Positions 1 through 7,677 are shown, numbered from the stretch's first letter. The stretch: 33,652 nt of DNA from Candidatus Sumerlaeaceae bacterium (GCA_026418615.1 JAOAAY010000037.1:1-33652), one strand, 5' to 3'. Translations and numbers: made by a program. Notes: generated by a model not told the origin, from the sequence alone.

Positions 1-237
1 GATCTGGGGCATGTCCTCGGCGGGGCGCCCGATGGAAAACACCTCGAAACCGCGCAACTCCGGCACTTGGAAATACGCGCGCTCGACATCGCCCTTGTCG
101 TCGAGGAAAATGTCAATTTTGCCGTGGCCCTCAAGTCTCGTGATGGGATCCACCGTGATGCGCCGCCGACGCGCGGCGTAGGCTGCCTGCGCCGCCTGCT
201 GCGCTTCGCCGAATGCCTGCTTCACCTTGTCGTCCAT
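1..237 (-). CDS. mvhA: NiFe hydrogenase large subunit, MvhA type (N-terminal part only)
   Basis: The first 79 codons of a NiFe hydrogenase large subunit; the rest lies beyond the left edge. After an Ala/Gln-rich leader the translation reads RRITVDPITRLEGHGKID (about residues 24-41), the hallmark N-terminal motif of group 3 large subunits. It is followed by a FQVPELRGFEVF block and GRPAEDMP. The cysteine pairs that hold the Ni-Fe site are not within the window. The ATG at 237 is preceded by AAAGGAAG at good spacing. It is the last visible gene of the rrf2-hdrCBA-mvhDGA operon, 57 bases after mvhG. In the family this subunit splits H2 and passes electrons to MvhG. The family call is firm; that the gene is intact is assumed. 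Confidence 0.93.
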   Translation of the reverse strand, partial: MDDKVKQAFGEAQQAAQAAYAARRRRITVDPITRLEGHGKIDIFLDDKGDVERAYFQVPELRGFEVFSIGRPAEDMPQI

Positions 238-294
238 CGTCCGGACTTCCTTTCGTGTCACCACCGTAAATGTAAAAGGGTTTGAGGCTTCCTC

Positions 295-1266
295 TTACCG
301 GAGCGAAACCTTGCGGCGCAGGAGCGACGCGGCCAAACCGTACCGGTAAAAGGTGCCGACGGGATCGGGGATGCCGGCGAGCGTTTTCTCGATGCCGTGC
401 TCGTCCTCCGCGGCCACATTCGCACTGAGCGACGAGAGCACCTTGGCGCCCTGATCGCGCACGCGCGAGGTCGGGCCGAAGCAGCCGGTGCAGGGCATGT
501 GTCCCCGCACACACTGCGCCTCGCAGCCGCCCCGCGTCGCCACGCCCATGCACACCACGCCTTGCGCCAGGAAGCACAGGGTGGGATCGAGCGCCGTCAG
601 GTGCGGCCGCTTGAACTCCTTGAAGGCCACCTCGGTCGGTTTCGAGTCCTTGCGCGGGCACTCCTCGCACAGCGCCACATCCGGCGCCAGGACGCTGCCC
701 TTCGGAGGCAGATCGCCCGTCAGGAGTGCCTCCACCGCCTTGGCCAGCAGTTTCGGCGTCGGCGCGCAACCCGGCAGGTAATAATCCACCTCCACCACCT
801 GATCGAGCGTCCGTACCACATTGCGAAACTCAGGCAGGGTCGCCACGCGTCCGTCCTCGGCGAACTTCGTCTGCGGGCGGATGCGCGCCGGATTGTCCAC
901 CGTGGGCGATTCCTCGTAAACGAATTTCATGATCTGCTCGCGCGGAAACTGGTTGGCAAGCGCCGGAAGACCCCCGAGTTGCGCACACGCCCCGTATGCG
1001 ATGAGATACTTGCTCTTGCGGCGCAGCAGCCGCGCCATCTCCTCCTGTTCCGAGGTGCGGATGGCCCCGTTGATCATCGTGGCCGCGATCGAGCCGTCGG
1101 GCATGGCCTCCACATCGGACACCTTGAAATCCATGGCGACGGGCCAGAACACGATGTCCACAGCGGCCACGACATCGAGGATGTTCTCGGCCAGATCCAC
1201 CACCGATTCCTCACAGCCGCCGCAGGATGCACACCAGTAAAACGCTATCTTGGGCTTTTCAGGCAT
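295..1266 (-). CDS. mvhG: NiFe hydrogenase small subunit, MvhG type (F420-non-reducing)
   Basis: Small, electron-transfer subunit of an Mvh-type hydrogenase, 323 residues, a normal length for the family. The N-terminus has WCASCGGCEES (Cys 12, 15, 18), the ligands of the proximal Fe-S cluster. Further on come YGACAQLGGLPALAN and LPGCAPTPKLL, which are typical small-subunit motifs, and a Cys-rich C-terminal half (CEECPRK, GGCEAQC, PCTGCFGPT) for the remaining clusters. There is no Tat signal, so it should be cytoplasmic. The ATG at 1266 lies within an 8-base overlap with the end of mvhD and has AAGGAG seven bases upstream, which points to translational coupling. It should relay electrons from MvhA to MvhD. 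Confidence 0.95.
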   Translation of the reverse strand: MPEKPKIAFYWCASCGGCEESVVDLAENILDVVAAVDIVFWPVAMDFKVSDVEAMPDGSIAATMINGAIRTSEQEEMARLLRRKSKYLIAYGACAQLGGLPALANQFPREQIMKFVYEESPTVDNPARIRPQTKFAEDGRVATLPEFRNVVRTLDQVVEVDYYLPGCAPTPKLLAKAVEALLTGDLPPKGSVLAPDVALCEECPRKDSKPTEVAFKEFKRPHLTALDPTLCFLAQGVVCMGVATRGGCEAQCVRGHMPCTGCFGPTSRVRDQGAKVLSSLSANVAAEDEHGIEKTLAGIPDPVGTFYRYGLAASLLRRKVSLR

Positions 1267-1756
1267 GGACAGGCTCCTTCGCTTTCTGCGCCTCCCCGAC
1301 CGCGTGCTCCAGTTGGTTCATTTCCTCGTCCCATTCGGCAAACTTCTGGTTGAGCCTCAGCGGGCCGAGCGCACGCACATGGGCGACCATCTCGTTGACC
1401 ACATTCTTGAGTTTCTCGCCCTCGGAGGCCGCGATCCACTCGAGCCGCAGACGCCCCTCCTCGATGCCCATGTCGCGCACCAAACGCCGGAGCATCTTGA
1501 AGCGCCGCAGGCACTTGTAGTTGCCGCTAATGTAGTGGCAGTCGCCCGGGTGGCAGCCGCCGATCAGCACCCCATCCGCACCGCGCGCAAAGGCCTCCAG
1601 CACGAACTGCGGGTCCACGCGTCCGCTGCACATCACCCGGATCGTGCGCAGGTTCGGCGCGTACTTCAGGCGCGACACGCCCGCCAAGTCCGCGGCCGTG
1701 TAGGTGCACCAGTTGCAGAAAAACGCGACGATGCGCGGCTCCCAAGCCTCAGACAT
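1259..1756 (-). CDS. mvhD: Hydrogenase iron-sulfur subunit MvhD
   Basis: A 165-residue MvhD-family protein, the adaptor that carries electrons between a hydrogenase (or another input module) and HdrA. Conserved cysteines are visible as FFCNWCTYTAADLAG (Cys 14, 17), VMCSGR (Cys 43) and GGCHPGDCHY (Cys 68, 73), matching the known [2Fe-2S]-binding pattern. The C-terminal third is helical and lacks cysteines. The ATG at 1756 overlaps the last codons of hdrA by eight bases (ATGTCTGA) and has GAGGAGGTG upstream. The same 8-base overlap recurs at its junction with mvhG, so hdrA, mvhD and mvhG are probably made in coupled amounts. It is not fused to HdrA, unlike in some bacteria. Confidence 0.95.
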   Translation of the reverse strand: MSEAWEPRIVAFFCNWCTYTAADLAGVSRLKYAPNLRTIRVMCSGRVDPQFVLEAFARGADGVLIGGCHPGDCHYISGNYKCLRRFKMLRRLVRDMGIEEGRLRLEWIAASEGEKLKNVVNEMVAHVRALGPLRLNQKFAEWDEEMNQLEHAVGEAQKAKEPVHA

Positions 1757-3776
1757 GGCTCAGCACCTCCTCGATTTCACTGAAGATCTGGTCGTCTTCG
1801 AACAGGTTTTGCGAGATGGACCCTGACGGACACGACGCCACACAGGTGCCGCAGCCCGTGCACAGGGCCTCGTTGATGACGGCCTTTTTCGACCCTTCGT
1901 CGAACGCAATGGCGTGGTAGGGACACAGCGGGATGCACGACTTGCAGCCGGAACAGTCGTCGGGGTCAATGTACGAGGTGTTCGGCTCCATTTCGACATA
2001 ACCCTTGTCAATGAGCGCCAGTGCCTGCGCGGCCGCCGCACCCGCCTGCGCGACGGTGTCCGGAATATCCTTTGGCCCCTGACAGCAGCCGGCGATGAAC
2101 ACGCCCGCCGTCGCCGTCTCGACCGGCGCCAGTTTCGGGTGTTTCTCGAGGAAGAAACCCTCCGTGCTGCACGAGATGTTGAACATCCGCCGGATCTCGT
2201 CGGCGCCCACAGCCGGCTCCATGCCCGTCGAGAGCACCACCATGTCCACCGGAATGCGCCTCACATACGCCGCCAGCGTGTCCTCCACGCGCACAACCAG
2301 TTTGCCCTCCTCTTCGGGGCTCATGGTCCAGTCGGTCACCTCGGCAGCCCGCCCGCGGATCATCTGCACGCCTTCGTCGAGCATGCGCTCGTAGAATTCG
2401 TCGTAGCCTTTTCCGGGGCAGCGCATGTCAATGTAAAATTGATACACATCGGCTCCGGTGTGCTCCCGCAGCAGGTGGGCCAGTTTCAGCGAATACATGC
2501 AGCAAACGCGCGAGCACCACCGGTTTGTCTTCTTGTCGCGCGAGCCGACACAGTGAATGATGCCAATGCTCTTGGGCACCCGGCCGTCGCGCAGCGTGAT
2601 TTCGCCGCCCGTCGGACCCGACGAGGTCACCATGCGCTCGACCTCGAGCGCCGTGTAGACATTGTCATACAGTCCGTAGCCGTAGATGGGCAGGCGCGTG
2701 ACATCAAACGCCTTGAATCCCGTGGCGACGATGACCGCGCCGACCTCGATCTCCTCGGTCTTCTCGGTCTGCGAAAAGTCCACGGCCTTGCGGTCGCACA
2801 CCGTCTCGCACGGCGACTTGCACTTGCCCGTTTTGAACTTCAGGCAGGTCTCCGGATCAATCGTGACCAGGGGCGGCACGGCCTGCGGGAACGGAATATA
2901 GATGGGCTTGCGCTTGCCAAGCCCCTCGTTGAATTCGTCCTCAAACTTCGGCGTCTTGAACACGCACGCGCTGATGCATTCGAGGCAGCCCACACAGGTC
3001 TCCTCGTCAATGTAGCGCGGCTTGCGCCGGACGGTGACCTTGAACTTGCCCACATGGCCGTCCACTTTGGTCACTTCCGAGTAGGTCCACAGGGTGATGT
3101 TCGGATGCTCCCGGACCGCCGACATCTTCGGCGTCAGAATGCAGGCCGCGCAGTCAAGAGTGGGGAAGGTCTTGTCGTACTTGGCCATGTGTCCGCCAAT
3201 GGTCGGCTCGCGCTCGACGAGGTACACTTTTTTTCCGGCATCGGCGAGATTCAGCGCCGCCGTGATGCCGGCGATGCCGCCGCCAACGATGAGCACCGCC
3301 TGATTGACCTCCATGCGGCGGCGCTCCAGCGGCCGGTGCTTCGCGACGCGGGCAACAGCCGCGCGCACCTGATCAATGGCTTTTGCGGTAGCCGCCGCCG
3401 CGTCCGTGTGGACCCACGAGCCGTGCTCGCGGATGTTCACCATCTGGAAGAAATACGGGTTGATGCCGCCGCGGGCCACCGCACCCCGGAAGGTGGACTC
3501 GTGCAGGTTCGGCGAGCAGGCGGCCACCACAATGCGGTTGAGCCGGTTCTCGCGGATGTCCTGCATGATGAACTCCTGCCCCGGGTCGGAGCACATGTAC
3601 TTATATTCGCGCGACACGATCACATGGGGCAGTTTCGCGGCCTCTTTCGCCACCGCCGCAACATCCACCAGCGAGGCGATGTTCATGCCACAGTGGCACA
3701 CATAGAAGCCGATGCGGATCTCTTCGCCTGCTGCGCCGCGGCGGCCGTTGCCGTCGGTGTTGGGGATTCCGGTCAT
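1749..3776 (-). CDS. hdrA: CoB-CoM heterodisulfide reductase-like flavoprotein subunit HdrA
   Basis: The FAD- and Fe-S-containing core subunit, 675 residues from the chosen start, where bifurcation occurs in the family. In order: a YVCHCGMNIAS N-terminal cluster region (about 26-36); GGGIAG Rossmann FAD site (165-170); TLDCAACILTPKM (207-218); a ferredoxin-like stretch CVGCLECISAC (261-271); CLKFKTGKCKSPCETVC (311-327); HCVGSRD followed by WCSRVCCMYS (409-429), which carries HdrA cluster ligands; and two C-terminal [4Fe-4S] motifs at Cys 608/611/614/618 and 639/642/645/649. The ATG at 3776 is preferred because GGAGG precedes it. An upstream ATG at 3815 would overlap hdrB by 20 bases. The position homologous to selenocysteine in some HdrA proteins appears to be cysteine. 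Confidence 0.94.
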   Translation of the reverse strand: MTGIPNTDGNGRRGAAGEEIRIGFYVCHCGMNIASLVDVAAVAKEAAKLPHVIVSREYKYMCSDPGQEFIMQDIRENRLNRIVVAACSPNLHESTFRGAVARGGINPYFFQMVNIREHGSWVHTDAAAATAKAIDQVRAAVARVAKHRPLERRRMEVNQAVLIVGGGIAGITAALNLADAGKKVYLVEREPTIGGHMAKYDKTFPTLDCAACILTPKMSAVREHPNITLWTYSEVTKVDGHVGKFKVTVRRKPRYIDEETCVGCLECISACVFKTPKFEDEFNEGLGKRKPIYIPFPQAVPPLVTIDPETCLKFKTGKCKSPCETVCDRKAVDFSQTEKTEEIEVGAVIVATGFKAFDVTRLPIYGYGLYDNVYTALEVERMVTSSGPTGGEITLRDGRVPKSIGIIHCVGSRDKKTNRWCSRVCCMYSLKLAHLLREHTGADVYQFYIDMRCPGKGYDEFYERMLDEGVQMIRGRAAEVTDWTMSPEEEGKLVVRVEDTLAAYVRRIPVDMVVLSTGMEPAVGADEIRRMFNISCSTEGFFLEKHPKLAPVETATAGVFIAGCCQGPKDIPDTVAQAGAAAAQALALIDKGYVEMEPNTSYIDPDDCSGCKSCIPLCPYHAIAFDEGSKKAVINEALCTGCGTCVASCPSGSISQNLFEDDQIFSEIEEVLSHV

Positions 3777-3795
3777 GGGTGTTGTGCCTCCATTC

Positions 3796-4689
3796 CTAAG
3801 CCGTGGCCCCGGCAAGAACCTCGCGCTCGAGCCAACTGCCGTCCCAAGTCATGTTGCGGTGCAGTCCGAGAGTTTCGGGATCCATGCCGAAGGCGAGGCC
3901 GACGAGTTGCGTGTAGTACATGGTAGTAATGGACACATCCTCGCCAAAACGCCGCCTGATGTCGGGTTGGTACGAGTCCAGATTAAAGTGACACAGCGGG
4001 CAGACGCTGAGGATCAGGTTGGCCCCCTGTCGCCGGGCTTCGCGCAGGATCGCGTAGCACAGCCGCTGGGCCACATTCGGCAGCGTGCCCATCTGACTGC
4101 CGCCGCAGCAGCGCGTTTTGAGCGGGAAGTGTACCGGCGTGGCTCCCAGCGCCTCCGCCAGCCGGTCGATCGTCATGGGATAATGCTGGTGGTCGAAATC
4201 GAGGTACGGCCGCACCGTCTGGCAGCCATAATAGGGTGCGATCTTCGCGTTCTTGAGCGGCCGCTTGACATGCTTGCGCACCTCATCGAGCCCGACATCG
4301 TGGACAAGGATGTCGAGCATGTGCCGGACGCGCACGCGGCCGGTGTAGTTGAGGCCGGCGTCCTTGAGCGCGCATTTCACTTTATCCCCTACCCGGGGGT
4401 ACTCCTCCATGTAGCGCTGCGTCTTGTTCAGCACGAGGTAACACCCGCTGCACGGCGTGGTCAGTTCGGGACATTCCTTGGTGTCGGCCAGCGCAAGATT
4501 GCGCGCCGCCAGAGCAAGGGCCTTGTGCTCGTCCACACTCATGTAGGCCGTGGCCCCGCAGCAGTTCCAATCTTCGAGGTCGTCGAGTTCCACGCCCAGT
4601 TCGGCGAACACCGCACGGGTGGACTCCTCGCAGGCGCGGCCGGTGCCAAGAATCGAGCATCCCGGGAAATAGGTGTATCGTTTCGTCAT
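3796..4689 (-). CDS. hdrB: Heterodisulfide reductase-like subunit HdrB (two CCG domains)
   Basis: Catalytic subunit of a heterodisulfide reductase, 297 residues. Both CCG domains are complete: Cys 11, 43-44, 80 and 83 in the first (GCSILG, NCCGA, PCSGC), and Cys 156, 194-195, 230 and 233 in the second (YGCQTV, RCCGGS, VCPLC). In methanogen HdrB these bind the two non-cubane [4Fe-4S] clusters that cleave CoM-S-S-CoB, so the catalytic machinery looks intact. The start at 4689 is fixed by an ATGA overlap with the hdrC stop and by GGAGG upstream. The reading frame stays open further upstream inside hdrC, but that part is an out-of-frame shadow. The natural disulfide substrate in this bacterium is unknown. 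Confidence 0.95.
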   Translation of the reverse strand: MTKRYTYFPGCSILGTGRACEESTRAVFAELGVELDDLEDWNCCGATAYMSVDEHKALALAARNLALADTKECPELTTPCSGCYLVLNKTQRYMEEYPRVGDKVKCALKDAGLNYTGRVRVRHMLDILVHDVGLDEVRKHVKRPLKNAKIAPYYGCQTVRPYLDFDHQHYPMTIDRLAEALGATPVHFPLKTRCCGGSQMGTLPNVAQRLCYAILREARRQGANLILSVCPLCHFNLDSYQPDIRRRFGEDVSITTMYYTQLVGLAFGMDPETLGLHRNMTWDGSWLEREVLAGATA

Positions 4690-5285
4690 TTCGGGGCGGC
4701 CTCCGTCGGGGGATAGCGTTTCTCGTAGTCGAGAATGGCGTGCAGTTCCGCGCGGCGCTCGATGTTGTCGGGTTTCACGGAGAAGCGCCCGCGCCGGATG
4801 AGTTCGATGCCCAGCCGCGCCATTTCGAGCAACTTGAACCAGTTCGTCAGCAGATAGAGCCGCGTCACGAGGTGGATCTCGTTCATGCGGCCGCGATGGC
4901 GCACCATCTTGTAAAACTGATTGGCGAGAACGACCATCGGGAAGCGCTTCGGATACAGCCGCTCCTTGATGGCCATCTGCTTGAGCGCGTACATGACATC
5001 CGTCACCTTGATCTGGCGCGGACACTCGACCGTGCACGCGTAGCAGGCCGAGCACAGCCATACGGTGTTGCTGTTCATCACCTCGCGTTTGAAGCCGTAG
5101 CGGACGAGGTTCATGATGCGCCGGGGCGGCATGTCCATGTATATGCTGAGCGGACAAATGCCCGAGCAGGTGCCGCATTGGATGCAACTGTCGAGTTTTT
5201 CGCAGCCGGGAATCGCCTTGATCGCCGGCGCAAAAGTCGGGTCGCAATCGGCCTGATATTTGATGTGCCTCGTGGTGGTATCCAT
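4686..5285 (-). CDS. hdrC: Heterodisulfide reductase-like subunit HdrC (2x[4Fe-4S] ferredoxin)
   Basis: A 199-residue electron-transfer subunit linking HdrA to HdrB. It has two classical [4Fe-4S] motifs: CIQCGTCSGICP (Cys 34, 37, 40, 44) and CSACYACTVECP (Cys 78, 81, 84, 88). These are followed by a helical C-terminal region (about 95-199) without membrane spans, so this is the soluble HdrC type rather than a cytochrome-b-partnered HdrE system. The ATG at 5285 has a near-perfect AAGGAGG eight to ten bases upstream. It follows the Rrf2 regulator gene by 36 bases and overlaps hdrB by four bases (ATGA). It is the first structural gene of the operon. Confidence 0.95.
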   Translation of the reverse strand: MDTTTRHIKYQADCDPTFAPAIKAIPGCEKLDSCIQCGTCSGICPLSIYMDMPPRRIMNLVRYGFKREVMNSNTVWLCSACYACTVECPRQIKVTDVMYALKQMAIKERLYPKRFPMVVLANQFYKMVRHRGRMNEIHLVTRLYLLTNWFKLLEMARLGIELIRRGRFSVKPDNIERRAELHAILDYEKRYPPTEAAPK

Positions 5286-5321
5286 GCGGTCCTCCTTACG
5301 GCGTGTGGTTGCGGGTTCACC

Positions 5322-5825
5322 TCACGGCTTGGTCTTCCGGGCCGGCTTGCGGCCGTTCGTGACGGGAGATGCCTGCTTCACAGACCGCAGCCGCCGCTTG
5401 GGCGGCCGCTGGCTCTGCAGATATTCGAACTCTGCCGCCTCGGCCAGGGTGGTGCGGCTCAGCATGCGCATGATGCGGTCGGTCGTCACCGTCCAAAACG
5501 CGTGCAGGGGGCAGGCGCGCTCGTCGGAGCACTCGGTCAGGCCCAGCAGGCAGGTGTGGCGCAACGGTCCGCCTTGAACCGCCTGAGCCACCTCGATCAG
5601 CGTGATCTGGTCCGCCGGACGCGCCAGCGTCACGCCTCCCCGAAATCCGCGCTTCGTGGCAAGCAAACCCTTGGACGCAAGCGCATGAATCATCTTTGAC
5701 AGGTAGGGCTTCGGTATGCCCGTCTTGCGGGCCAGGTCGCGCACCAGGGCCGGTTTGCCGCCCGGCGGCTCAAGCATCCCGAGGGTCAGAAGCGCGTAAC
5801 CTGTCGTTTGGTTCAGTGAGAGCAT
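5322..5825 (-). CDS. Rrf2-family transcriptional regulator with Fe-S cysteines
   Basis: A 167-residue Rrf2-type winged-helix regulator. The N-terminus (LNQTTGYALLTL, then LARKTGIPKPYLSKMIHAL and KRGFRGGVTLAR) is the family's DNA-binding domain with its GxxGG-type wing. Three cysteines in a CX6CX5C arrangement (TCLLGLTECSDERACP, about residues 101-116) match the cluster-binding cysteines of IscR/NsrR-type sensors, so it probably senses Fe-S status, redox state or NO. The tail from about 137 is basic and proline-rich. An upstream ATG at 5921 would put the start beyond the apparent promoter, so 5825 is preferred. It lies first in the hdr-mvh operon, 36 bases before hdrC, and is probably both autoregulatory and the operon's controller. 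Confidence 0.88.
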   Translation of the reverse strand: MLSLNQTTGYALLTLGMLEPPGGKPALVRDLARKTGIPKPYLSKMIHALASKGLLATKRGFRGGVTLARPADQITLIEVAQAVQGGPLRHTCLLGLTECSDERACPLHAFWTVTTDRIMRMLSRTTLAEAAEFEYLQSQRPPKRRLRSVKQASPVTNGRKPARKTKP

Positions 5826-5851
5826 GTCTGAAACATCCCGATGTCGGTGAA

Positions 5852-5879
5852 TGCATAGCATTGATGACCTAAAGGTCAA
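5852..5879 (-). promoter_or_regulatory. Candidate promoter with overlapping palindromic operator for rrf2-hdr-mvh
   Basis: Read on the minus strand, TTGACC (5879-5874), a 16-base spacer and an extended -10 TGC-TATGCA (5857-5852) form a plausible sigma-70-type promoter about 20 bases before the start of rrf2. The perfect inverted repeat TGACCTAAAGGTCA (5865-5878; six-base arms, two-base centre) covers the -35 and part of the spacer. That is where a dimeric Rrf2 repressor would block polymerase. Both elements are seen directly; the binding protein and the start of transcription are inferred. Confidence 0.5.
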
Positions 5880-6346
5880 CAATAAATCGCAGCCAGCCCA
5901 GCGGAAAAGCAAAATCAGCACCGGCGGGCTCCCCTTTTGCGCCGCCGCGCAGAGTCATCCCGTCGCGATCAGCGCCGCGGAGACGACACCACCGCCGGAG
6001 GGCATGCGCGTGCTTCACCGCGCCCGGTGGCGCAGGCGCACCCGCTGGCGTCGTGACCGTCCCCGTCGGAGTGGGATTCCTGCGGCCCGCCATTCCCGCT
6101 GGCAAGGCGCAAACCCCGCGGCACCTGATAAAATGGCGTTTGACAAGCGCCGTCGCGGCGCGCTTTTAGATCGTTGCGTGTTCTTTGACAGCATCTCCGG
6201 CGGATGGGAAGACGCGCCGCCGGAACATCCGAATCGTTCGCACCCAATTCCGACTTGTTACCGCAGACCAGATGCTGAAGGGCGCGGGACCGTCCCACGC
6301 GTGGCGGATCCGGCCCGAGTTCCCGTTGCAGGAGGCAGGTTCCCCG
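5880..6346. other. Intergenic region between the divergent hdr operon and the FlhG-like cluster
   Basis: There is no convincing gene here. The frame of the downstream ATPase is open back to 6185, but this extension has no family similarity and a much weaker start context than 6347. TTGACA occurs at 6140-6145 and at 6185-6190, and either could serve as a -35 element for the plus-strand cluster. Neither has a good -10 at normal spacing. No terminator or structured RNA was recognised. Confidence 0.4.
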
Positions 6347-7453
6347 ATGATCAAACGATTCTCTATCAAGCAAGTGGCCGCGAAAACCGGCCTCGAAGAA
6401 AGCGAAATCCGTTATTATGAAAGCGTCTTCAAGGAGTTCCTGACATTTACGGAGATGGGGCTCGACCGCAACGAGTTCACGGAGGACCACATCTCCATCC
6501 TCGCGCGCATCAAGGATCTCATCTATAAGCGCGGTTTCACCGTGGACGAGGTCAAACGCGAGTTGAAATCCTCGCTCCGGAGCCTGCGCGGCGGCGGCAC
6601 GCCGTCGCCCGTCCGGGGCGCGGGCTATGCGCGCGTCATCGCCGTCACCAGCGGCAAAGGCGGCGTCGGCAAGACCAGTGTCGTGGTAAATCTGGCCCTC
6701 GGTATCGCCCAGACCGGGCGCAAGGTGGGCATCTTTGACGCCGACCTGGGCCTCGCCAATGTCCACATTCTGATGGGTGTGAAGCCCCGGTACAATCTCG
6801 CGCATGTCCTGCAGGACAATCTCTCGCTCGACGATGTCATCACGCGCGGTCCGCTGGGGATTCAGATTATCAGCGGCGGGCAGGGCATTCGCGAGATGGC
6901 CAACCTGAGCGACGAACAGCGGCGCGTCCTGCTGCGGCAACTCGACCATCTCGAACGCGAGGTGGATGTGCTGCTCGTCGACACCGGCGCCGGCATCAGC
7001 GAAAATGTCCTGCGGTTCGCCGCCTATGCCGACGAGGTGGTTGCTGTCACGACGCCCGACCTTGCAGCCAATGCCGACTGTTTCTCCATCATCAAGATCC
7101 TGCTCGAAATGGAGCCTAACTCGCGCATTGGCCTCGTGGCCAACATGGTGCAGGACATGTATGACGGAAAAAATGTGTTCAACCGTCTGCAGACGGCCGT
7201 CCAGCGCTCGCTCAATTACGAGTTGAACGACCTGGGCCACATCGTGGCCAGCGAGCACCTGCGCACGGCCACCGCCCAGCGCAAGCCCGTCCTCTTCGCC
7301 TTCCCGCACACCGAGGTGGCGCGCAACTTCCGCGACATCGTGGCCACGATCTTCAATCAGAAGGTCTTTGCCAACGACCGCAAGCAGTCGAGTTTTGCCG
7401 ACCTCATGGGCGCGCTCAAGCGCAACATGGCCGGCTCGATTTCGGCAGCGTAA
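6347..7453 (+). CDS. MerR-type HTH fused to FlhG/MinD-like ATPase
   Basis: A 368-residue fusion. Residues 1-75 look like a MerR-type helix-turn-helix (FSIKQVAAKTGLEESEIRYYE, then a KRGFTVDEVKREL arm). After a Gly-rich linker (about 81-94) comes a deviant Walker A P-loop, SGKGGVGKT (102-110), characteristic of MinD/ParA/FlhG ATPases. This is followed by IFDADLGLANVH and VDTGAGIS, signatures closest to FlhG/MinD2, which set number and position of polar structures. The FlhG N-terminal FlhF-activating motif (DQAxxLR) is absent; the MerR-like domain sits there instead. The ATG at 6347 follows GGAGG. No flagellar gene is nearby; the next genes are a tiny membrane protein, an ExeA-like ATPase and a glycosyltransferase. 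It could couple nucleotide state or location to transcription or DNA binding. Confidence 0.82.
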   Translation: MIKRFSIKQVAAKTGLEESEIRYYESVFKEFLTFTEMGLDRNEFTEDHISILARIKDLIYKRGFTVDEVKRELKSSLRSLRGGGTPSPVRGAGYARVIAVTSGKGGVGKTSVVVNLALGIAQTGRKVGIFDADLGLANVHILMGVKPRYNLAHVLQDNLSLDDVITRGPLGIQIISGGQGIREMANLSDEQRRVLLRQLDHLEREVDVLLVDTGAGISENVLRFAAYADEVVAVTTPDLAANADCFSIIKILLEMEPNSRIGLVANMVQDMYDGKNVFNRLQTAVQRSLNYELNDLGHIVASEHLRTATAQRKPVLFAFPHTEVARNFRDIVATIFNQKVFANDRKQSSFADLMGALKRNMAGSISAA

Positions 7454-7477
7454 CGATGCCGGACAAACAATCCACCC

Positions 7478-7485
7478 AAGGAGGT
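7478..7485 (+). promoter_or_regulatory. Strong ribosome-binding site deciding the start of the small membrane protein
   Basis: AAGGAGGT lies nine bases before the ATG at 7495. It matches the anti-Shine-Dalgarno sequence perfectly and supports translation of the 48-residue frame. It disfavours the upstream in-frame ATG at 7456, which this site would not serve. Confidence 0.75.
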
Positions 7486-7494
7486 CTCCGGACC

Positions 7495-7641
7495 ATGAAC
7501 ACCGACACAAGCCAGCAGACCGGGACGCCTTCCCAGAAGGCGGAGCGGTTTGTCATGGGTTTCATCGTGGTCGCCGCCACGCTCTGCGTGGGGATGATCG
7601 TGACCTACCTGCTGATGTTCGACGCCCGCGGCCTGATGTGA
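7495..7641 (+). CDS. Small single-span membrane protein of unknown function
   Basis: A 48-residue protein with a polar N-terminus (NTDTSQQTGTPSQKAE) and one hydrophobic helix (about residues 20-41, FVMGFIVVAATLCVGMIVTY). It ends in a short tail, FDARGLM. The charge distribution does not settle its orientation and there is no cleavable signal peptide. It lies 41 bases after the FlhG-like ATPase and 36 bases before the ExeA-like ATPase, with a perfect Shine-Dalgarno site, so it is probably expressed. I recognise no family. From context it might recruit one of the two flanking ATPases to the membrane; that is inference. Confidence 0.62.
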   Translation: MNTDTSQQTGTPSQKAERFVMGFIVVAATLCVGMIVTYLLMFDARGLM

Positions 7642-7677
7642 CCGGTCGCGCACCCATTCTCGAGACAGGACCAGACG

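Noticed and set aside
1914..3926. 670-codon plus-strand open frame antisense to hdrA
   Set aside because: It is the antisense shadow of a GC-rich gene: the translation is His/Arg/Val-rich with no recognisable domain, while the opposite strand encodes a full HdrA.
4690..5247. Upstream extension of the hdrB frame through hdrC
   Set aside because: The extension is out of frame with the intact ferredoxin HdrC; HdrB itself begins at 4689 with an ATGA overlap and GGAGG.
6140..6171. TTGACA followed by TTTTAGAT as a promoter for the FlhG-like cluster
   Set aside because: The spacing to a tolerable -10 is 18-20 bases and the -10 is poor; mentioned only as a possible -35.
5969..7510. 513-codon minus-strand open frame opposite the MerR-FlhG gene
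   Set aside because: Composition typical of an antisense shadow; the plus strand has clear ATPase motifs and a ribosome site.
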